Source: Solenopsis invicta (Eukaryota; Arthropoda; Insecta; Hymenoptera; Formicidae). From it: 64,000 bases of DNA. Positions within the stretch are counted from its first letter, which is position 1. The number at the start of each line of letters is the position of its first letter. The notes beneath the pieces were generated by a model, which saw only the letters and a list, made by a program, of their open reading frames with translations, searched no databases and had not been told where the DNA came from. The stretch is from positions 15,010,501 to 15,074,500 of the forward strand of contig NC_052665.1 in the NCBI RefSeq assembly GCF_016802725.1. The letters are read 5' to 3'. A program made the position numbers and the translations under genes. Shown here piece after piece: positions 45,379 through 59,415 of this stretch.

Positions 45379-48300
45379 TCAAGGGGGAAACAGATCGCGA
45401 TGGTGGGCCCTGGCAGTTAAAATGGCCTTCAACTCGGAATCCAGTTGCTTCTTGGTTCGCTCGCTGACAAACTGACCGCCCACCACCGGCTGGGTCAATC
45501 TCGGCGACGGTAGATCCGCCATCAGCTTACCGCTGTCGCGATTCTCGTGACTCCTAGCGCGCCGTATGGGCTTCTTGATCGACAACGCTTCCTCTTGAGC
45601 CTTTTCTTCGCCCGCGGAACGGCTCAAAGAAAGCGTCATTTCTTGATTCAGAGTATACGTTGAACCACGACCACCACCTCCACCACCTCCACCACCACCA
45701 CTACCACCACCACCACCCCCGCCGCCGCCGCCGCCGCCACCACTACCGCTGCCTATAGCCTCCGACGACCTGGTGAGGTCAATAGTCCCGGAGCCCCACT
45801 CGCGCGACAATTTTCTCCCAATGGCGGACGTGAGTTCGCTGTTCGGTGACAACAGCGGACTCCTGGACGCCTGATAACTAGCCGAGTGCGGTGGTTTCAG
45901 AGTGGCAAACACCGGGAAGGATTGACCCCGCTTGGCCGGGCTGCGACAGTATCTTGGTGTCGGTATACCGCCACCTCCGGCGGCGGAATCACGACGAACG
46001 GTCGGCGTGCCACCGCCGGTTGAATCGCTTCTGGTAGGTGCTAACGGACGCAGATTGGCACTGCCGCCGAAAGAGCCGAGACGTGGCGGCGGCGAGCCGC
46101 CGTCTCCATGGCTCAGTCTACGGCCTACCGTTTCTAAGGGGCTCCTCGCACGTAAATTGGTGTTGCTGAGCGTGAACTCGCGCGGCTTCATTGGCGCGTC
46201 GAGACTCACCGGTGACAATCCGAGACGAGACGTTGATAGGTTCGTCGAGCTCCTGCTCTTCTCCGATCGCTTGGGGCTTCGAGGCATCAACGGACTTTTG
46301 CTACGACTCCTCTCTCTACCTTTTCCCAGTTTTTCATCTTTTTTCACTGTCTTGGTGGCTTCAGGCTCCTCGGGTACTGTTTCGATCTTCTCTTCCTGTT
46401 GTACTCTGAAAGATAGTTAATATTTAGTAATTTCTCTTCCACTCTAATACTGTCGCCTATTATTCTGATGTAATAGATTATGAAAAAATATTGGGTTTTG
46501 ACTTTTCGGCATAGGAAAAAATTGTTTTGACAAAATTCCCTTACCTTCGAATTTCTTGAATCATCTCGAAGAACTGCGCTTTGCTCTTACGTCTACGACG
46601 TTGTTCATGTTCCTTCTAGAACATGGAAACATTATAGATATTTAGAAATCAAAGTGTGCATATTGTCCATAAGTTCGCAAACATAAATCTTCGAATAGAC
46701 ATGTTTCTATTTATTAAAAAAAAAAAAAAAAAAAAAAACTCGAAGTCAATACTTATTTCAGAGTATTTTTATCGAGATTTAATTCGCGAACCTGTGGATC
46801 ATTTAGAAAATCGAAGATACGCACTCGTTTGACACTCTTCTGGAAGAGCGAGGCGATCTGGCCCTGTCGCACCGTGTGTACCAATTCCCGAGCGGCGTGA
46901 TGCGGCGAGACCAGCTCCACGCAGTTGATAAACCTGTATAATTTCTGTGAGAAGAACATGACGTTGCGGCTACGCCAGATGGAATCCTCCGGTCTGTGCC
47001 GTAATCGTGGTAACGTATATTTGTAGAAGAGATGTTCTCCCACCAGTATAATGGTACCGAGCACTACGCCCATCCCGAGCAAGCAGAACACTCCGGCCAC
47101 GGATGCGACTCCCAGAGGCCTAGGTTGGCCACCCGGCTCAGCATCTAAAGCCATCCCTGGTCGACCGTTCAGACAAGGTAAATCGCCATACCTGGAATTA
47201 GCTCGCTTTATATAAAGTGTTTACCTCACTGATTTTAATCTGAGTTTTTTGTAATACTAACGATCTGATAGTTACATAAAAAATATATAAAGTATACAAA
47301 ATTAACAAATATATTATGTAGGTTAAATATATTTAATATATATAATAAAATGTTTGCACGTGTAAACACACACATAATTTTCCAAATAAATTGATTTTAC
47401 TTGACACAAGTCTTTGATGGGATAAACAACATACTTGCTTATACTTTTTTCGCGCAGTTCATGTATTCTGCGCGTCGGACTTTATTTATCACTTAATGTA
47501 TTTTCGTCTAACGTAATTATCACGCTCCCGTTATCGCGCAAATAAAAAGAAAGTTCGCACGCGAACCAATATCGATTATCCAATTTTTTCGCACTTATTT
47601 TTGCGCATCACTCACCATTTTTCCTGCAGCGTATCAAGCATCCCGTTGCTTGTGTAATTCGATATAACTTTGGATATGCTTTCCTTCATCGGATGTCCTC
47701 TCGTAAGCGCAATTGCATAAGTGTCCTCGTTGATAGTATCACCAATCTTCTGCAAACGGCAACCGTTGTCGGTCGCCCGGTAATAATCCAGAATCGGCGT
47801 GTCCGCGATCAGAATGTCCAGGGAGCCGTTTCTCAATCTTTCCACGCCTTCGGCAACATTTGACAAGGAATATCGAGCCATGTGGGACCATAATTGCGGA
47901 TTCGCCTTTTGCACGTAATAATCAGCCGCAGAAGCTCTCGGTGCACCAACTCTTTGTGACAACAGCTGTAACATAATGCATTCAAAAATCTTAAATCTAT
48001 GACTGAAAACTAGATACTAAAACAAAATATTTTCCTTTTATGCATTTACTCCGCATTTATGCATTAAACCCCAAAACTGTTTTATTCATAAATATAATAA
48101 ATAATTAACAGAAAATAATTATAATGAGAAAGACTTGATACACATAAATTTTTTTTTCTTTTATTTTCTCTTACATTAATTTCTTTGTAAACATTTGCGT
48201 ATTTAAAGAGTCGAGATACTCACGCTTTTATCATGATAATTGCTCACTGAAGAGTGAAAAAAGAGACCGGCGATAAGGGCGGCTATGTTAGCTGTGTACG

Positions 48301-50816
48301 AGGCCACAAAGATAACGGAGAAGCCACCCCAAATGTTGATGAGGAACTTGTTAGGCCACGATTTTGGCGCCTTGAAGGCCACGAGATGGCCACACAGGAG
48401 GCCCCACATTACCCATAGCGCGGAGGCGATGGAGAAGTTCTTGCTACGCTGCCTGCCCCAGGGATTCAGGCCAAATGGGCTGAACCATTCGTAGAGCGCG
48501 ACGGCGATAGCGGTAAAATTCAGCGATGTGAATACGGCGATCCACAGCTCCGTGCTGAACGGAAACAGAAACGCAAACAGCGGTATCTCGGAACGTAGCT
48601 GCGGCGCAGTGAGAAAGCTCACACCGCTGAAGTAGTATGGCGTGCTGAACTCCACCACCTTGGCACGATGGGTGGATACACTCAAGGCCGCAAATGACAT
48701 CTGCGCCCGGCCGGATACCAGCTCACCCATCACACCGTTCCAGGTGCCATTTCGGTTGTTTTGTTTACCAAATAGCCCGTCTTCCACCAGGTACAGATTA
48801 AAACGGAACCCAAGTTCGCGCGCCACCAAAGTCAGCAAATCCATACTCAGGCCGTAGCAGCACACCACGGTTTTACCTTGTTGGCAGGTGAGACCGCCAC
48901 AGAAACCCTCCTGCAAACTCGTGACCATGGTGAATGGCGATGCCAGCGCGGTCACGATACGATAAATCGGCATTCCGATCTTTTCGCCACCCTGCTCGAG
49001 ATATGCCGGCATAATACCGCCACCTGGCCAGATTATGGTATCTAAGCGGACTTCCCTGCCTCCCTTGATAGTACCGACCTTGGTCCACCTGTTAAACATT
49101 GATGATATCGATTATTCCACCTTCTAACGATAGATATGAATATCTTAAGATCAAGCTGAACCTCAATTGAGTCTTATTCCCAGGAAACCTGACGGCTTGC
49201 AAATTCAGTAACTGGAACTCTGCCTTGTCCTTGGAGATTTGTCCTATGGATTTCCTCAATTTATTCGTCAGGGTCGCGGATACGTTCTCCCTCGCGTCGC
49301 TCGTCATGAATGTAGCATTAGGATCCGGGAAGCATTCTGGGACGAAGTGTTCTTTAAGCTGCAGTTCGCGCATACGACTCAATCTCGGTTTTGTTTCCAA
49401 AAATGTTTCATCCAATGCCTGCGAGGTTTCTCTCAACATTCTGGTCAGTATGGTGTCGCCACTCATTATTTTGATGCCGGATGGTCTAAGCGCGAGCATC
49501 CCGATCGGCATGAAACTTTTGGAATTGAGCTCTTTATCACTCGCGAGTCGCACGACATCCTCCTCGTCGTCAAAATTGAAGCTTTTGTCCTCCCTTTTAG
49601 TTAAGATCTTTTCATCCCGCCATCTGAAGTCTTGTAACCGATGTATATCGTTAGCCAGACTCGGTAATGGATTCAGCGGCGGCAGTGGCTTATCCTCGGA
49701 TGCGAGATTCGTCGCTCGCTCTAATAATGGTGAATTCTCGTTGGCTGCAACGGCGAAACGCGAACCATGAAGGAGGTGCGAGCTGATGATGTTGGGCTCG
49801 TTCGGTCGCAGCTCCGCTTTGAGATCCAACCAGAGCCACAAGAATCTGCCTGAGAGCATTTCGAACTTGCCCGCCGCACCGAGAATTTTTCGGGCGTTGC
49901 TCAGGTCGCAAGCCATCACTACAACCCCGCCGCTGCCGTTCTCTTCAGCTACTCGCCTCAGCCTCAATCTTAACGTTCTATCATTTGTCGGAAGGTATAT
50001 AATCGCGCGAGGTGTCAATGTCGGCTGATTCGTTTGTAGAAGATGTGTGACGGAGAGGAGGGTAGTATCGATGAGAAGGGTGAACGCATGCCAGTTAGCC
50101 CGATTCATTAAGGCGGCAGCTGCCGCTCCGACCTCTTTGGGGCTTGAACCTATGCGGTTCTCAAACCGGCCAACATTTCCCTGTACGAAAAGTAATCGCT
50201 TAAATTTTTACATCGCAAAACATCATTCAATTATGTAATCAAATCGAGTTCTGTATCATAGAATTTGATCATAGCTATCGTGATATAAAGAAAAACGTAT
50301 GTATTTTTTTTTTCGTAGAATTAATGATACAAGCGACTGAATTTTGTAAATGTGGATATATACCTGACGAAGAAAGTCTCTGTGCGTGAACGGCAACCAC
50401 AGAGCTGGAAGGTTCAAGGCGGCGGCAGCCGTAACGAGAAATCTGGCTGCCGATCCTCCCCCTATAATAAGGCTTAATACTGTTTTTCCGCCTTCGATGT
50501 CTGTACAAAATTTGTTTAACACTGACAAGGGGTATAACAAGGAATCCGTCATGGGTGCCATCCTTGTTTCTATATATGACACATCCATGTCCGCGTGAAA
50601 AGATTCCAGTCTCACGTCCTCCCATGCTTTCTGTACGTCTGCCTTGAAAGGAGTCTGAGGCTGAGTTAAACATACCACTATCCGCCACGATGCGTAAGAC
50701 GATCTGAGCCTGGCCTTTGCCGCTCTCAGAGATTTGGCAGCATCTGCGGTACCGGACACTGACACAGATGTCCCTAACAAGAGGAGAATTACAACTCTTG
50801 TATAGGAGCCAGGCAT
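45379..50816 (-). CDS. Nmdar2: NMDA-type glutamate receptor subunit 2
   Basis: Seven coding exons (50816-50364, 50180-49162, 49088-48224, 47965-47616, 47191-46792, 46615-46545, 46405-45379) give 1394 residues. A signal peptide (about 1-23) precedes a diverged amino-terminal domain, then the ligand-binding lobes around LVTLVAREL-type S1 and S2. The pore segment and SYTAN gate (754-758), the fourth membrane segment near VFCLLGMGVVLGTIILVGEH, and a long cytoplasmic tail follow. Glutamate-site residues are kept in THRAKVVEF and DILIADTPILDYY. The NMDAR2 pore asparagines align with Gly724-His725. The tail is Ser/Arg/Pro-rich with a Gly run encoded by 45663-45752 and shows no clear vertebrate-type PDZ ligand (it ends DLFPP). 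Subunit 2 pairs with Nmdar1 in coincidence-detecting cation channels of neurons. A splice acceptor at 50899-50901 shows a noncoding first exon. Confidence 0.95.
45663..45752 (-). repeat. Polyglycine-encoding trinucleotide repeat in the Nmdar2 tail
   Basis: Mixed GGT/GGC/GGA codons encode almost only Gly with occasional Ser. Mixed codon use suggests an old, partly stabilised repeat. It is likely length-variable. Confidence 0.9.
46716..46738. repeat. Poly(A) tract, 23 bases, in an Nmdar2 intron
   Basis: Uninterrupted A run between Nmdar2 exons 5 and 6. No adjoining retroelement sequence is recognisable. Confidence 0.9.
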
Positions 50817-51475
50817 CTTCCTCAGTTTTTCCTTACACTCCCCTTCCTCTTTTTCTATTTAGCTTTTTTGATGTACATTGCTGGAGTGTGGGCCTAATCT
50901 GTAAGAAATAATATTGTTGTTGAGAAATTGTAAAACTTTAATAATTTTTAATTATTTTAATGTGTACCATTAATATATCATTAATACATGTGTGGCAGAT
51001 AAGTTTTTATTAATAAATATTTGTCAGCATTTCGCTAAATATTATCGTGCACATAATGTATAATTGCTTTTAAATTATCTTCAAATTATACTTCATGAAG
51101 AATTCTTCCAGTACAAGATTACTTATAATTATATATCTCATACTGTATAAATAAATGTGTAAAAAAATTTTACACTTTTATATTATAAAATTCTGAAGTA
51201 CTATGAAGAATACACGAATCCATAACAATAATTTATTAATATTAACGATAGATATGTAAAAGATTTATAATAAGTCTCTTTCACCTGCCAGGAGTAGTTA
51301 CCCTGTTCTACTTTCTTTTTTTGCAAGTGTCAAGATAACTTTTTTGGCACAAACGAGCACATAATTTCGCGTCACGATGTGCACGCACCTCAAAGGGGAG
51401 AGATTTTAAATTACATTCTAATAATTGTAATCCGTAAGCGCGTTTCGCGGATGCACAAAACAGAGACGACCTTAC

Positions 51476-51700
51476 CTCTTGACGGAAGGGATAGAAGGTC
51501 GCGCGTCTGGTGGGGGTTTAAGAAGAGCAGAGCAGGGATCGCTTTTCGGCCACCGTCGCATAATAGCCGTCGATCGGGTAAACCGTGTCAATCGTCGCGA
51601 GGCACTCGGTCAATTGGTCGGCGCGGTGGAATTGGTCGGCGCGGTGGACACGGACGATGAGCCGCCCCGTGCGTAACGGCCATTTTCGCGAGAGCAGCCC
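51476..51700 (-). other. Nmdar2: Probable noncoding first exon and promoter of Nmdar2
   Basis: A minus-strand donor (AAGAG|GTAAGG) ends at 51476 and pairs with the acceptor ATTTCTTACAG at 50899, giving a 577-base intron in the 5'UTR. The exon lies in a CG-rich island. In the second 5'UTR exon an upstream ATG begins a seven-codon frame (MYIKKAK) ahead of the main start. The transcription start was not located. Confidence 0.5.
51613..51648. repeat. Perfect 18-bp tandem duplication near the Nmdar2 promoter
   Basis: ATTGGTCGGCGCGGTGGA occurs twice head to tail (51613-51630, 51631-51648) with no mismatch. Each unit contains ATTGG, the inverse of a CCAAT box. Confidence 0.9.
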
Positions 51701-53279
51701 CTCCCTTTAAATTTCACCCCTGTGGCATCCTGTGGTCCACACGAGCGCGCTCGTGGCATACTCCATGTATTGCGCCTGTCTCCCTTCGTACGCGTGTACG
51801 TGTAAGTGTCCTTGCGTATATATATCGACGGCTCTCTAACAATGCCACTAACACTCGTGGATTTTGCTGACGCCCGTTATAAATGTCTCTCTCAGTATCC
51901 TATGAATTAAAAAAGAACGGATTTCTTGAGCACCTCCTAATACGAGGTGTTTCGAAAGTTGTGACCTGATTTCATATTTTTAAGATAACAGCTCGACTTC
52001 CTTTTTCGAGCAATATAAGTTGAGAAAATAACAATTTTAGAATCATTATGAGAGATTGATTAGGTGATGATATTGCATGTAGAAGCTGAAAAAAATAAAT
52101 ATGATATAAGGACTTAAAGTGTTTAACTGGAAACTTTAGAAACGTCCGGATATTCGACTTTTCGTTTTATTTTGTCGTTAGTTTGAGTTTGCTCACAATT
52201 TTAAATCTTCAGACAAAAATAAAATTTTCTCCTATATTTTCAAACCGCAATTAAATATATTTAATGTATCGTTTAAGTTTAATTGAACTTTGCTCCTCGG
52301 AAATAATTCAAAATTTAATTATTAAAGTTAAAAAGTTCTAACATACAATAACTTAAAATTTTATTTTTATCTAAAAAAAGTTTTATTTTATATTTTAAAA
52401 AAATCTATAAAAATAAAAACTGAAAATTATTGGGATACTGTATATACTAAAGGGAAAAAATCAAAATTAATATATATTCACATATATTTAGAGATAAGTT
52501 ATATTCTAATCTTGAGTTTTTCATATAATATTTTATGCTTCTATTAAATTATTAAATTAACATAATTTTTATTAACAAACCATAAATAAAATATACTAAA
52601 ATCTGGCTAATTACTATTAAAAAATTCTTTTTGTATTGGCATTGTTATACCAGCAATATCTTACCTTAAGTAATCAAGGAAAATAAAATTGCACAATTGT
52701 AGCAACAATTATGCACATGTTGACGTGAGTCTATAAAATTTCGCAACAGAAAGATATAGTACTACATCAATTTGGTACTATTATTATGCCACGATTTGTT
52801 TCAAAATTGAAATAACAGCAAATATATCGTAATGTATGGAATACCTCTACAGCAATCCTCGAATCTTCGATAGACAAGAGTGCAAAGTACTTTCGGCCGG
52901 AAAATAGCTTCGTATATTTGGGATCCTCTTTTTAATGTACATTTGCATTATATACATATATACGTTACGCCGCACTGCCTTAATTGGAGACATTTTAACT
53001 AGGTTTACAAGGCGTTGAAATAATAAGGAGACGTGTCCCGAAGCATAGCTTCGCCGAACTCGCTGTCACCTCTGAAGACTTTACTTTCTCTCTCGTTCCC
53101 TCGCTCTTTCGCACCCACTCTTTCTCTCTACAGCTAAAATAACGTAATCGGAATGTAGTTACATGGATGCAGTTATCTCACGGATAACGAGATTTCCGCC
53201 CCATCCTTAGCTCCCCTTCCGCTAGGAACTAAATTAATTACAGAGACAGGTTCTCGATAACAGATAACGATTATTAAAA
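51701..53279. other. Intergenic region upstream of Nmdar2 and downstream of GAK
   Basis: AT-rich; the part near 53.0-53.28 kb is probably the GAK 3'UTR. I see no coding exon and no clear repeat family here. Confidence 0.4.
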
Positions 53280-56200
53280 TTAGCTAAATAGGTTCTGCTG
53301 TGACGCATCGTTCTCGAACGTGCTCCACGCATTGTTCAGCTCCATGAAAATCAACTTTGCTATATTCTCATTTGCTGTGCCCGTTTGCTGTAACACAGAA
53401 ACAAATTCGCGATAAATTGTTTCGTTTAAATTAAAAATTACATTTATAAAATTGTTTAAATAGCAAAATAATTATCCTAAGTAAATATAAAATACATTGA
53501 TTTTTCTCTTCGGATTAATGTACCCTTTGTTGTAACATTATTAATATTTAAATGCTATTTAACAAGTGATAAAATTAATAATAATTTATGCATTAAATAT
53601 GTTTCTATTATTTAACATTTAATAATATTGACTTTATCAATAGTCAAATAAGGCAGTTAAATTAATAATTAATTATAAAATAAACTGCTGTTATTATTCA
53701 TTTATGTAAAATTGATTGAAAAATTAATATATTAATATTTTTCGTGAATAATTTAAAAACCTATTATATTTACCCAATAAAAAAAAACTATATAAATGAC
53801 ATTCGACGAGATTAAAGTACCTTGTCCGGATGCACAGCTAAACAAGCTTTCCTATAAGCTTTCTTGACATCCGCAGCCGTGACCAGTTGATGCATTTCGC
53901 AACGCTGCCACCTGTCAGCCTCCGGCCACAGGACTGTGTGCATCGAACAGAGCAGGGCCCGCAAATTTCCTTTCTTGCCCTCTGTCCATTCAGCGATTTT
54001 CATTCTATCGGGATCCATTGATTTAGCCGCTTCCACCTTTCGCATCTGATTTATTGTCTTCGGACTGTCCTTCTCCGCCTTTCGCGAACTGAAGAAATTA
54101 TAACCCTGGCTACCGAGCAAATCTTCAAATGCATCGCCACTCGTTTTTTCCTTCGCTTTACCGCTGAGCACATCCGAAGCGCCGCTGTTCATACTATTGG
54201 CCTCATTGACCGTCGCGCTGGCTTTGTGTATTGTATTTGGGCTAGAATGGATCGGCGTACTTGCGGGTGCTGGACTCGAGGACTGCGGGGTATTCGAATT
54301 TCTCGGCGTGCCATTCCAACTGCCCGCGAGACCGGCGCCCAACGATCCGGCCAGATTGGCAAACGGATCTTTGTTAGCTTGGGCTGCAAAGTTCGGAACG
54401 CTGGCATTTCGCGGGAAATTTTCCTCGGGATTCGGAGCCTTAGTGGTGTTCGGTTTCCCCGCCACGAAACCGCCCAAGAGATTGTTCGCTGCGTCTCCAC
54501 CCAGAGGATCAAACATCAGATCATTGACTTGTTTAACGTTATTCGATGCTGTCTGATTCTGTCCGAATAACAGATCGTTCATATTCAGATTATTGTTACT
54601 GGGAATATGATTGCTCCTTGTCGCGGAATTATGTCCGAACAGTAAATCATTCGAGGCCTTATTGTTAATTAAGGGTGTCGAATTGGCGGTTTCGGCTTTC
54701 GGTGCCGACACGCCGAAACCACCTAAGAGATCGCTTTCATTCTGACTAGAACTAGAAAAGATATCTAATCCTGGATTTGCCGCCGCGGCAGCGGGAGTAT
54801 TTGAGGTATTATTGGTATTGTCCAGCATGCCGAGATTTAACAAGTCAGCCTCCTGAAAACTGCTTTCTTCGATTTTGGTTGGCTCTTCTTCCTTCGGCTG
54901 TTCCGGCTGTTGAGGTACCGCTTCGTGTTGCGAGATCTTGTCAGTTTCGTTCGACGATACTTTCTGTGTCTGTAATAACATCAATCATTAACTTTCCAAT
55001 GTTCTTCTATCCTTTATTGTTACAATATATATAAATAACAATAATAAAACGTTTTACCTCTTCCTGGTGAGAAGCTGTCCTGAAGTTCTCTAAAGTTTCT
55101 TCCATTTCTAACGTTGAACCAAACAACGGCTCCGGCACAGGCTTGACACACGTCTCCGCTTCCCACGGCAACGGTACCCTCGATAGTTTCGAATTTTCTT
55201 CCCCTATCATGACATTCAGTACAATCCGGAACTTGCCACCGATCTCGGGAACATCGTCCAAGTCGCATTTCTCAAACGTCAAGGCGCTCTCGGTGATGGG
55301 TACGTAGCCTGTATGAAAGTGCACTGAAGCGATTTTAATACCAATCACACGGCCGAGCTGCTGCCTAGCGTGGTATATCACTAGAGTGACGTCACCGCGC
55401 ACGGCCGCATCTCCCAGAATCAAGCAGATCTTGCCCTCCATCATTCCGAACAATTTCATCTCTTCATAACCTTTTTTCGTTGTGAAGACTAGCGCACCAT
55501 TACTGTAAATCTCTATGTACGGCCGGCAACCGTCTCTCGCTCTAGTAAACAACGGCACCGGCTGTATGATAACGGAACGGAGGACCAGCGGCTTCGTGTG
55601 CGGAGGCCGGCCGCCACTGAGCAAACTCATGTAATTAATACTGCGTAATTCCGAGGGTTGTATATGCGGCGGCTGGCAACGTCTCGTCGTGAATAGGGCG
55701 ATTGCCTCCTCGACAGTGGTCAGGGCCCTGCAATAAATTAGCAGAGTGCATGCCACTGTGGCGCTTGCTCGATACCCATCCTAAAAAAATAAATCAAAAG
55801 AATAATTATTTAGCAAATGTTTCATCATGCAATTTAAATTACGACATACTTACAGTACAGTATAGCACGACCACATGATTGACATCAGCATTCAGATATT
55901 GATAGATATCTTGACAGATCTGGTATAGAGCGAATAGCATGGGCGTATTCGATTCCGGAGTGGCGTAAGCGAACGAGCAATCTATGTGCCTACCAGGAAG
56001 CCGTGCGGCGTTTGGTCGGCCACGAGATAGATTGTAAAGCTGAATCTTGGCAGGCGGCGGATGCCTAGCATTGAGGAAGGCTCTCACATCCTCCACGTGA
56101 TTAGCTCGATAGGTGGATTCGATTCCGTCGGCCGGATACGGCATAATGAGTATGCGCGACGTCAGATAACTCGCGTCCAGTTCCGTCCTGGCCATACTCT

Positions 56201-59200
56201 GTTGAACAGTGTGCATCACCTTGCTGGAGGTATCTTTCAAGTTGCGCAGGATGCTGCCGGCGCCGCCTCTCAGCGAGTTGAATAGGCCAGTTGTGCTCTG
56301 AGTAGCAGGAACCTTGGACATTGCCGTCTGTACAGGCGCCGGTCTTGGGGGCGGCATCGTTGCAGGCGCGGTGGTACGAGGGACTGATGTTGGCGTTTGA
56401 TTCGACAGTGGCGGTGACGTTGGACGCGGAGGTGGTGACGGCTTAATCGCAATTTCGATCCGCGGCGGTTCTCTAGGATCGAAGTCGTTCGACTCGGCGA
56501 TTGCCGCCAGACGTTCCAAGAGCTGAGCCGTCGTTAGCCTTTGTATAGGTGAGATTTGCAGACATCCCTTCACCAAGTCATGCAGACACGCGTACCGTGG
56601 ATTGGGTGGTAATGGTGGATACTTGCCGTTCACAATTGCCAGTTTGTTACCTGCATGACAAAAAATGCTCTATTGTTATAATAAAATTGGCATACATGTT
56701 CAAATTTAAATAATAGTTTTTTAATTTATCGTTTTAAAAGAATTTATTTTTAATGATAATTTTCTTTGATAATTTTCTATTTATTTATATATGTAAATTC
56801 TATTAAATTACATAGATATATATATAAATTTTAATTTTTATAAAATAAATATTACTGATTTAACAATTCTAAAAAAATAGTGTTAAGGACAAAATTATAT
56901 TTATCATATATATTAGTAACTTGAAATCATCTAAATTATATTTTATGCACCTCTCTATATCTTTAAAACAAAAAGAGATATTTAAACGTATCTTTTGTAG
57001 TGAATCATCCTTTGTTTTCACATTTATCCTCAATTTTAATAACTACACGCTCCTGTTAACTTAATATTTAGCAAATCGCCAATTATCTTACCTTCAGGAA
57101 AAGGATGCCTTAATGTAATCAAAGAATACAATATACATCCTAAGGCCCAACAGTCCACTGGAGGCCCTATAGGCTCATTGTTCCACGTATCCATCATTTC
57201 TGGGGCACGATACATGGGAGTTGTATACTTGGCCATCTGATCCTCTAGAGTGGCACGTTTTTGAGCATTCCATGACGGATCAGGTAGTATCTGCTGAGTC
57301 GAGGCGCTGCCAAAGTCACAAAGTTTCACGAGGCCGTCTCTCCCAAGCAAAAAGTTCTCCAGCTTGATGTCGCGATGCACGAAGGGTTCCGGTTGTTGAC
57401 TGTGCATATGATGAACGGCACGCGTCGCTTGATAGGCTATCTTGCACACCTGAGCGAGAGTCAGCGTGTTCACGGACACACTTCTTAGTATATCGGCTAC
57501 CGTACCGCCAGGACACAATTCGGTGACAACCAGATACTCATATCCTTTACGCTCCTCTCGTTCCAGCCGTTGAGCATACAAGAACTGTATAATATTTGGG
57601 TGATTCGACAGTTTCTTCAATGTATCTATCTCCTGTATAATGGTTCTGTTTGCATCTTCATCGGTGGCGATAAGCCTCTAATGATAAAAAAATAATTATT
57701 AATATAAAACCGTGTATATAACACAATTAAAATCGAGATAAAGCCAATAAACGATTATAGCAGGATCTTAATGTTTAATAATATTTCTTATGTACAATGT
57801 AACAAAAGATAAGTTGTAATGAAGATAATATTAAATTAGTTTATTTACCTTAAGTGCATATTCTTTTCCTGTAGCGACATCTTCTACCGCGAACACCAAT
57901 GCCCATCCACCTGTTGATACGATGTTTGCCACAAATTATCTAAATATTAATAATGATACATAATTCGATTACGAGAATATATCTCTCTATATATCTCTCG
58001 CTCGTTTTTATCATGTGCATAAATGTTATTTATTATGCGTGAGTAATTAAATAATGTACGTTTAGTTTACAAAGCTGCAAACTTCTGTAAATATTCACGA
58101 CTGTTCTAAGTATGAAACACAAATTGTAAAAATGCACAAAAAAAAATTCCTTTCAAAAATTCAATAATATAATTTTATTTAATATATAAATTATTGGAGT
58201 AATAAGTTTGAAATTGAAATTTTCATTATACATACGTAAAAATAAAGACCTTTTAATTAATCATAAATTATAACAAAAATTAGTACAACAAATCAAAGAA
58301 AAAATGAGAATTACATAACATCTAAATTATCTTGATTTTTACTTCATTCACACATATCCAAATTTGTAAAACTCAGCATTGAGCAAATACTCAAGTTAAA
58401 TTATATTATAAATTATATAAATTAAACTCTTTCTGATAAATCGACTTCCTGTACATAGTGATGCAACTTTAAACATCCAGTGATGTAAGACTGCACAACG
58501 ATTCGACAGAAGAGTCGTTTTGTAATAGCGTAAACATAGTCGTAACTGATTGTGAAGCGCAGTTGCATGTTCATTTTTGCCAATAAGCTTTGTAAATAAG
58601 CTTTGTAAGTAATCTCAGTTTAACTTCCTTTTTATCTTTTCCTAATTCCAAGAATAAGAAAAACCGAGATTAAAATTAATTTAATGTTAATGGAAATAAC
58701 GGTGCCCCTTATAATACTTTACTACTTAACTACTTACAACTACATTTACACTGCTGTAGAATAGGCTATATTAATGCAATCAATAGATTCTAAATATAAT
58801 TGGAAAGGAATATATCAGGAGTAGATTTATAGATAGTTTTTCGTAGCTTTCTTAAAGAAGTATGCCTGCGAGCTTGCCTCGAGGATCGAGCGAACGGAAT
58901 CGCCCGCGTCTTAAAACTCGCGACAAATCGTCATGCTGTCCATCATCAACTCATCAACTGATGAACAGCATCCGACAATCCAACTGAGCGCGACGAGAGA
59001 GAGAAAGAGAGAGGGAGAGACGTGGCTCGCTAGCGTGAGAATAGCTTATCCGTGCCTGGCGCTGCCTGGCCGCGTGTCAAAACACGCTTGACACATGACA
59101 GGAGGGACAGATGTCACGCAAGATCAGAGGTCTGGCTCGTTTTTTCTCTCTTGTACCCTTCTCGCGCCAGCGTGCGCAACCTCTCTTTTTTTTTCGCGAT

Positions 59201-59415
59201 TGACGTTATCTCGCTCTAATCGCGGGTAGGAGGTGCCGCCGAAATCCCTTGCGATCCGCGTTCGCGCTAGCCACGGAGACGATAGACTCACCCTCGGCGA
59301 TCAGTCGCGTCACCCTCAGCTTCACATTGTTGATGTCCAACGTCTGGCCGACGTACTCGTTGCCGCCGGTGCCGCCATTCAGGTACTCGAGCGCGGACCT
59401 CAGGTAATCCGACAT
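53280..59415 (-). CDS. GAK: Cyclin-G-associated kinase / auxilin
   Basis: Seven exons (59415-59292, 57910-57849, 57677-57092, 56650-55854, 55780-55058, 54969-53821, 53387-53280) give 1182 residues. A Ser/Thr kinase domain of the NAK family (about 38-310) has the Lys of YALK (62), alphaC Glu78, HRD (Asp165) and DFG (Asp183). A PTEN-like lipid-phosphatase domain follows, with the degenerate loop CTDGYRAS in place of HCxxGxxR, then a C2 domain (exon 5). The Asn/Ser-rich clathrin/AP2-binding linker repeats short NDLLFG and DLLGGF motifs. A C-terminal J domain has HPD at 1144-1146. The protein recruits Hsc70 to uncoat clathrin vesicles; the Drosophila form (auxilin) is needed for Notch-ligand endocytosis. 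The 5' exon is in a CpG-rich island; intron 1 (1.4 kb) contains a family D element. Confidence 0.96.
58610..58697. mobile_element. Repeat family D, copy 3, in GAK intron 1
   Basis: AATCTCAGTTTAACTTCC, TTTATCTTTTCCTAATTCC on the left and AAAACCGAGATTAAAATT, AATGGAAATAACGG on the right match copies 1 and 2. The right inner arm is shortened. Confidence 0.55.

Noticed and set aside
45932..46420. 162-codon plus-strand ORF
   Set aside because: Antisense shadow of Nmdar2 exon 7, whose coding frame is supported by splice junctions.
49690..49911. Other small ORFs opposite or within Nmdar2 exon 2
   Set aside because: Frame shadows of the coding exon.
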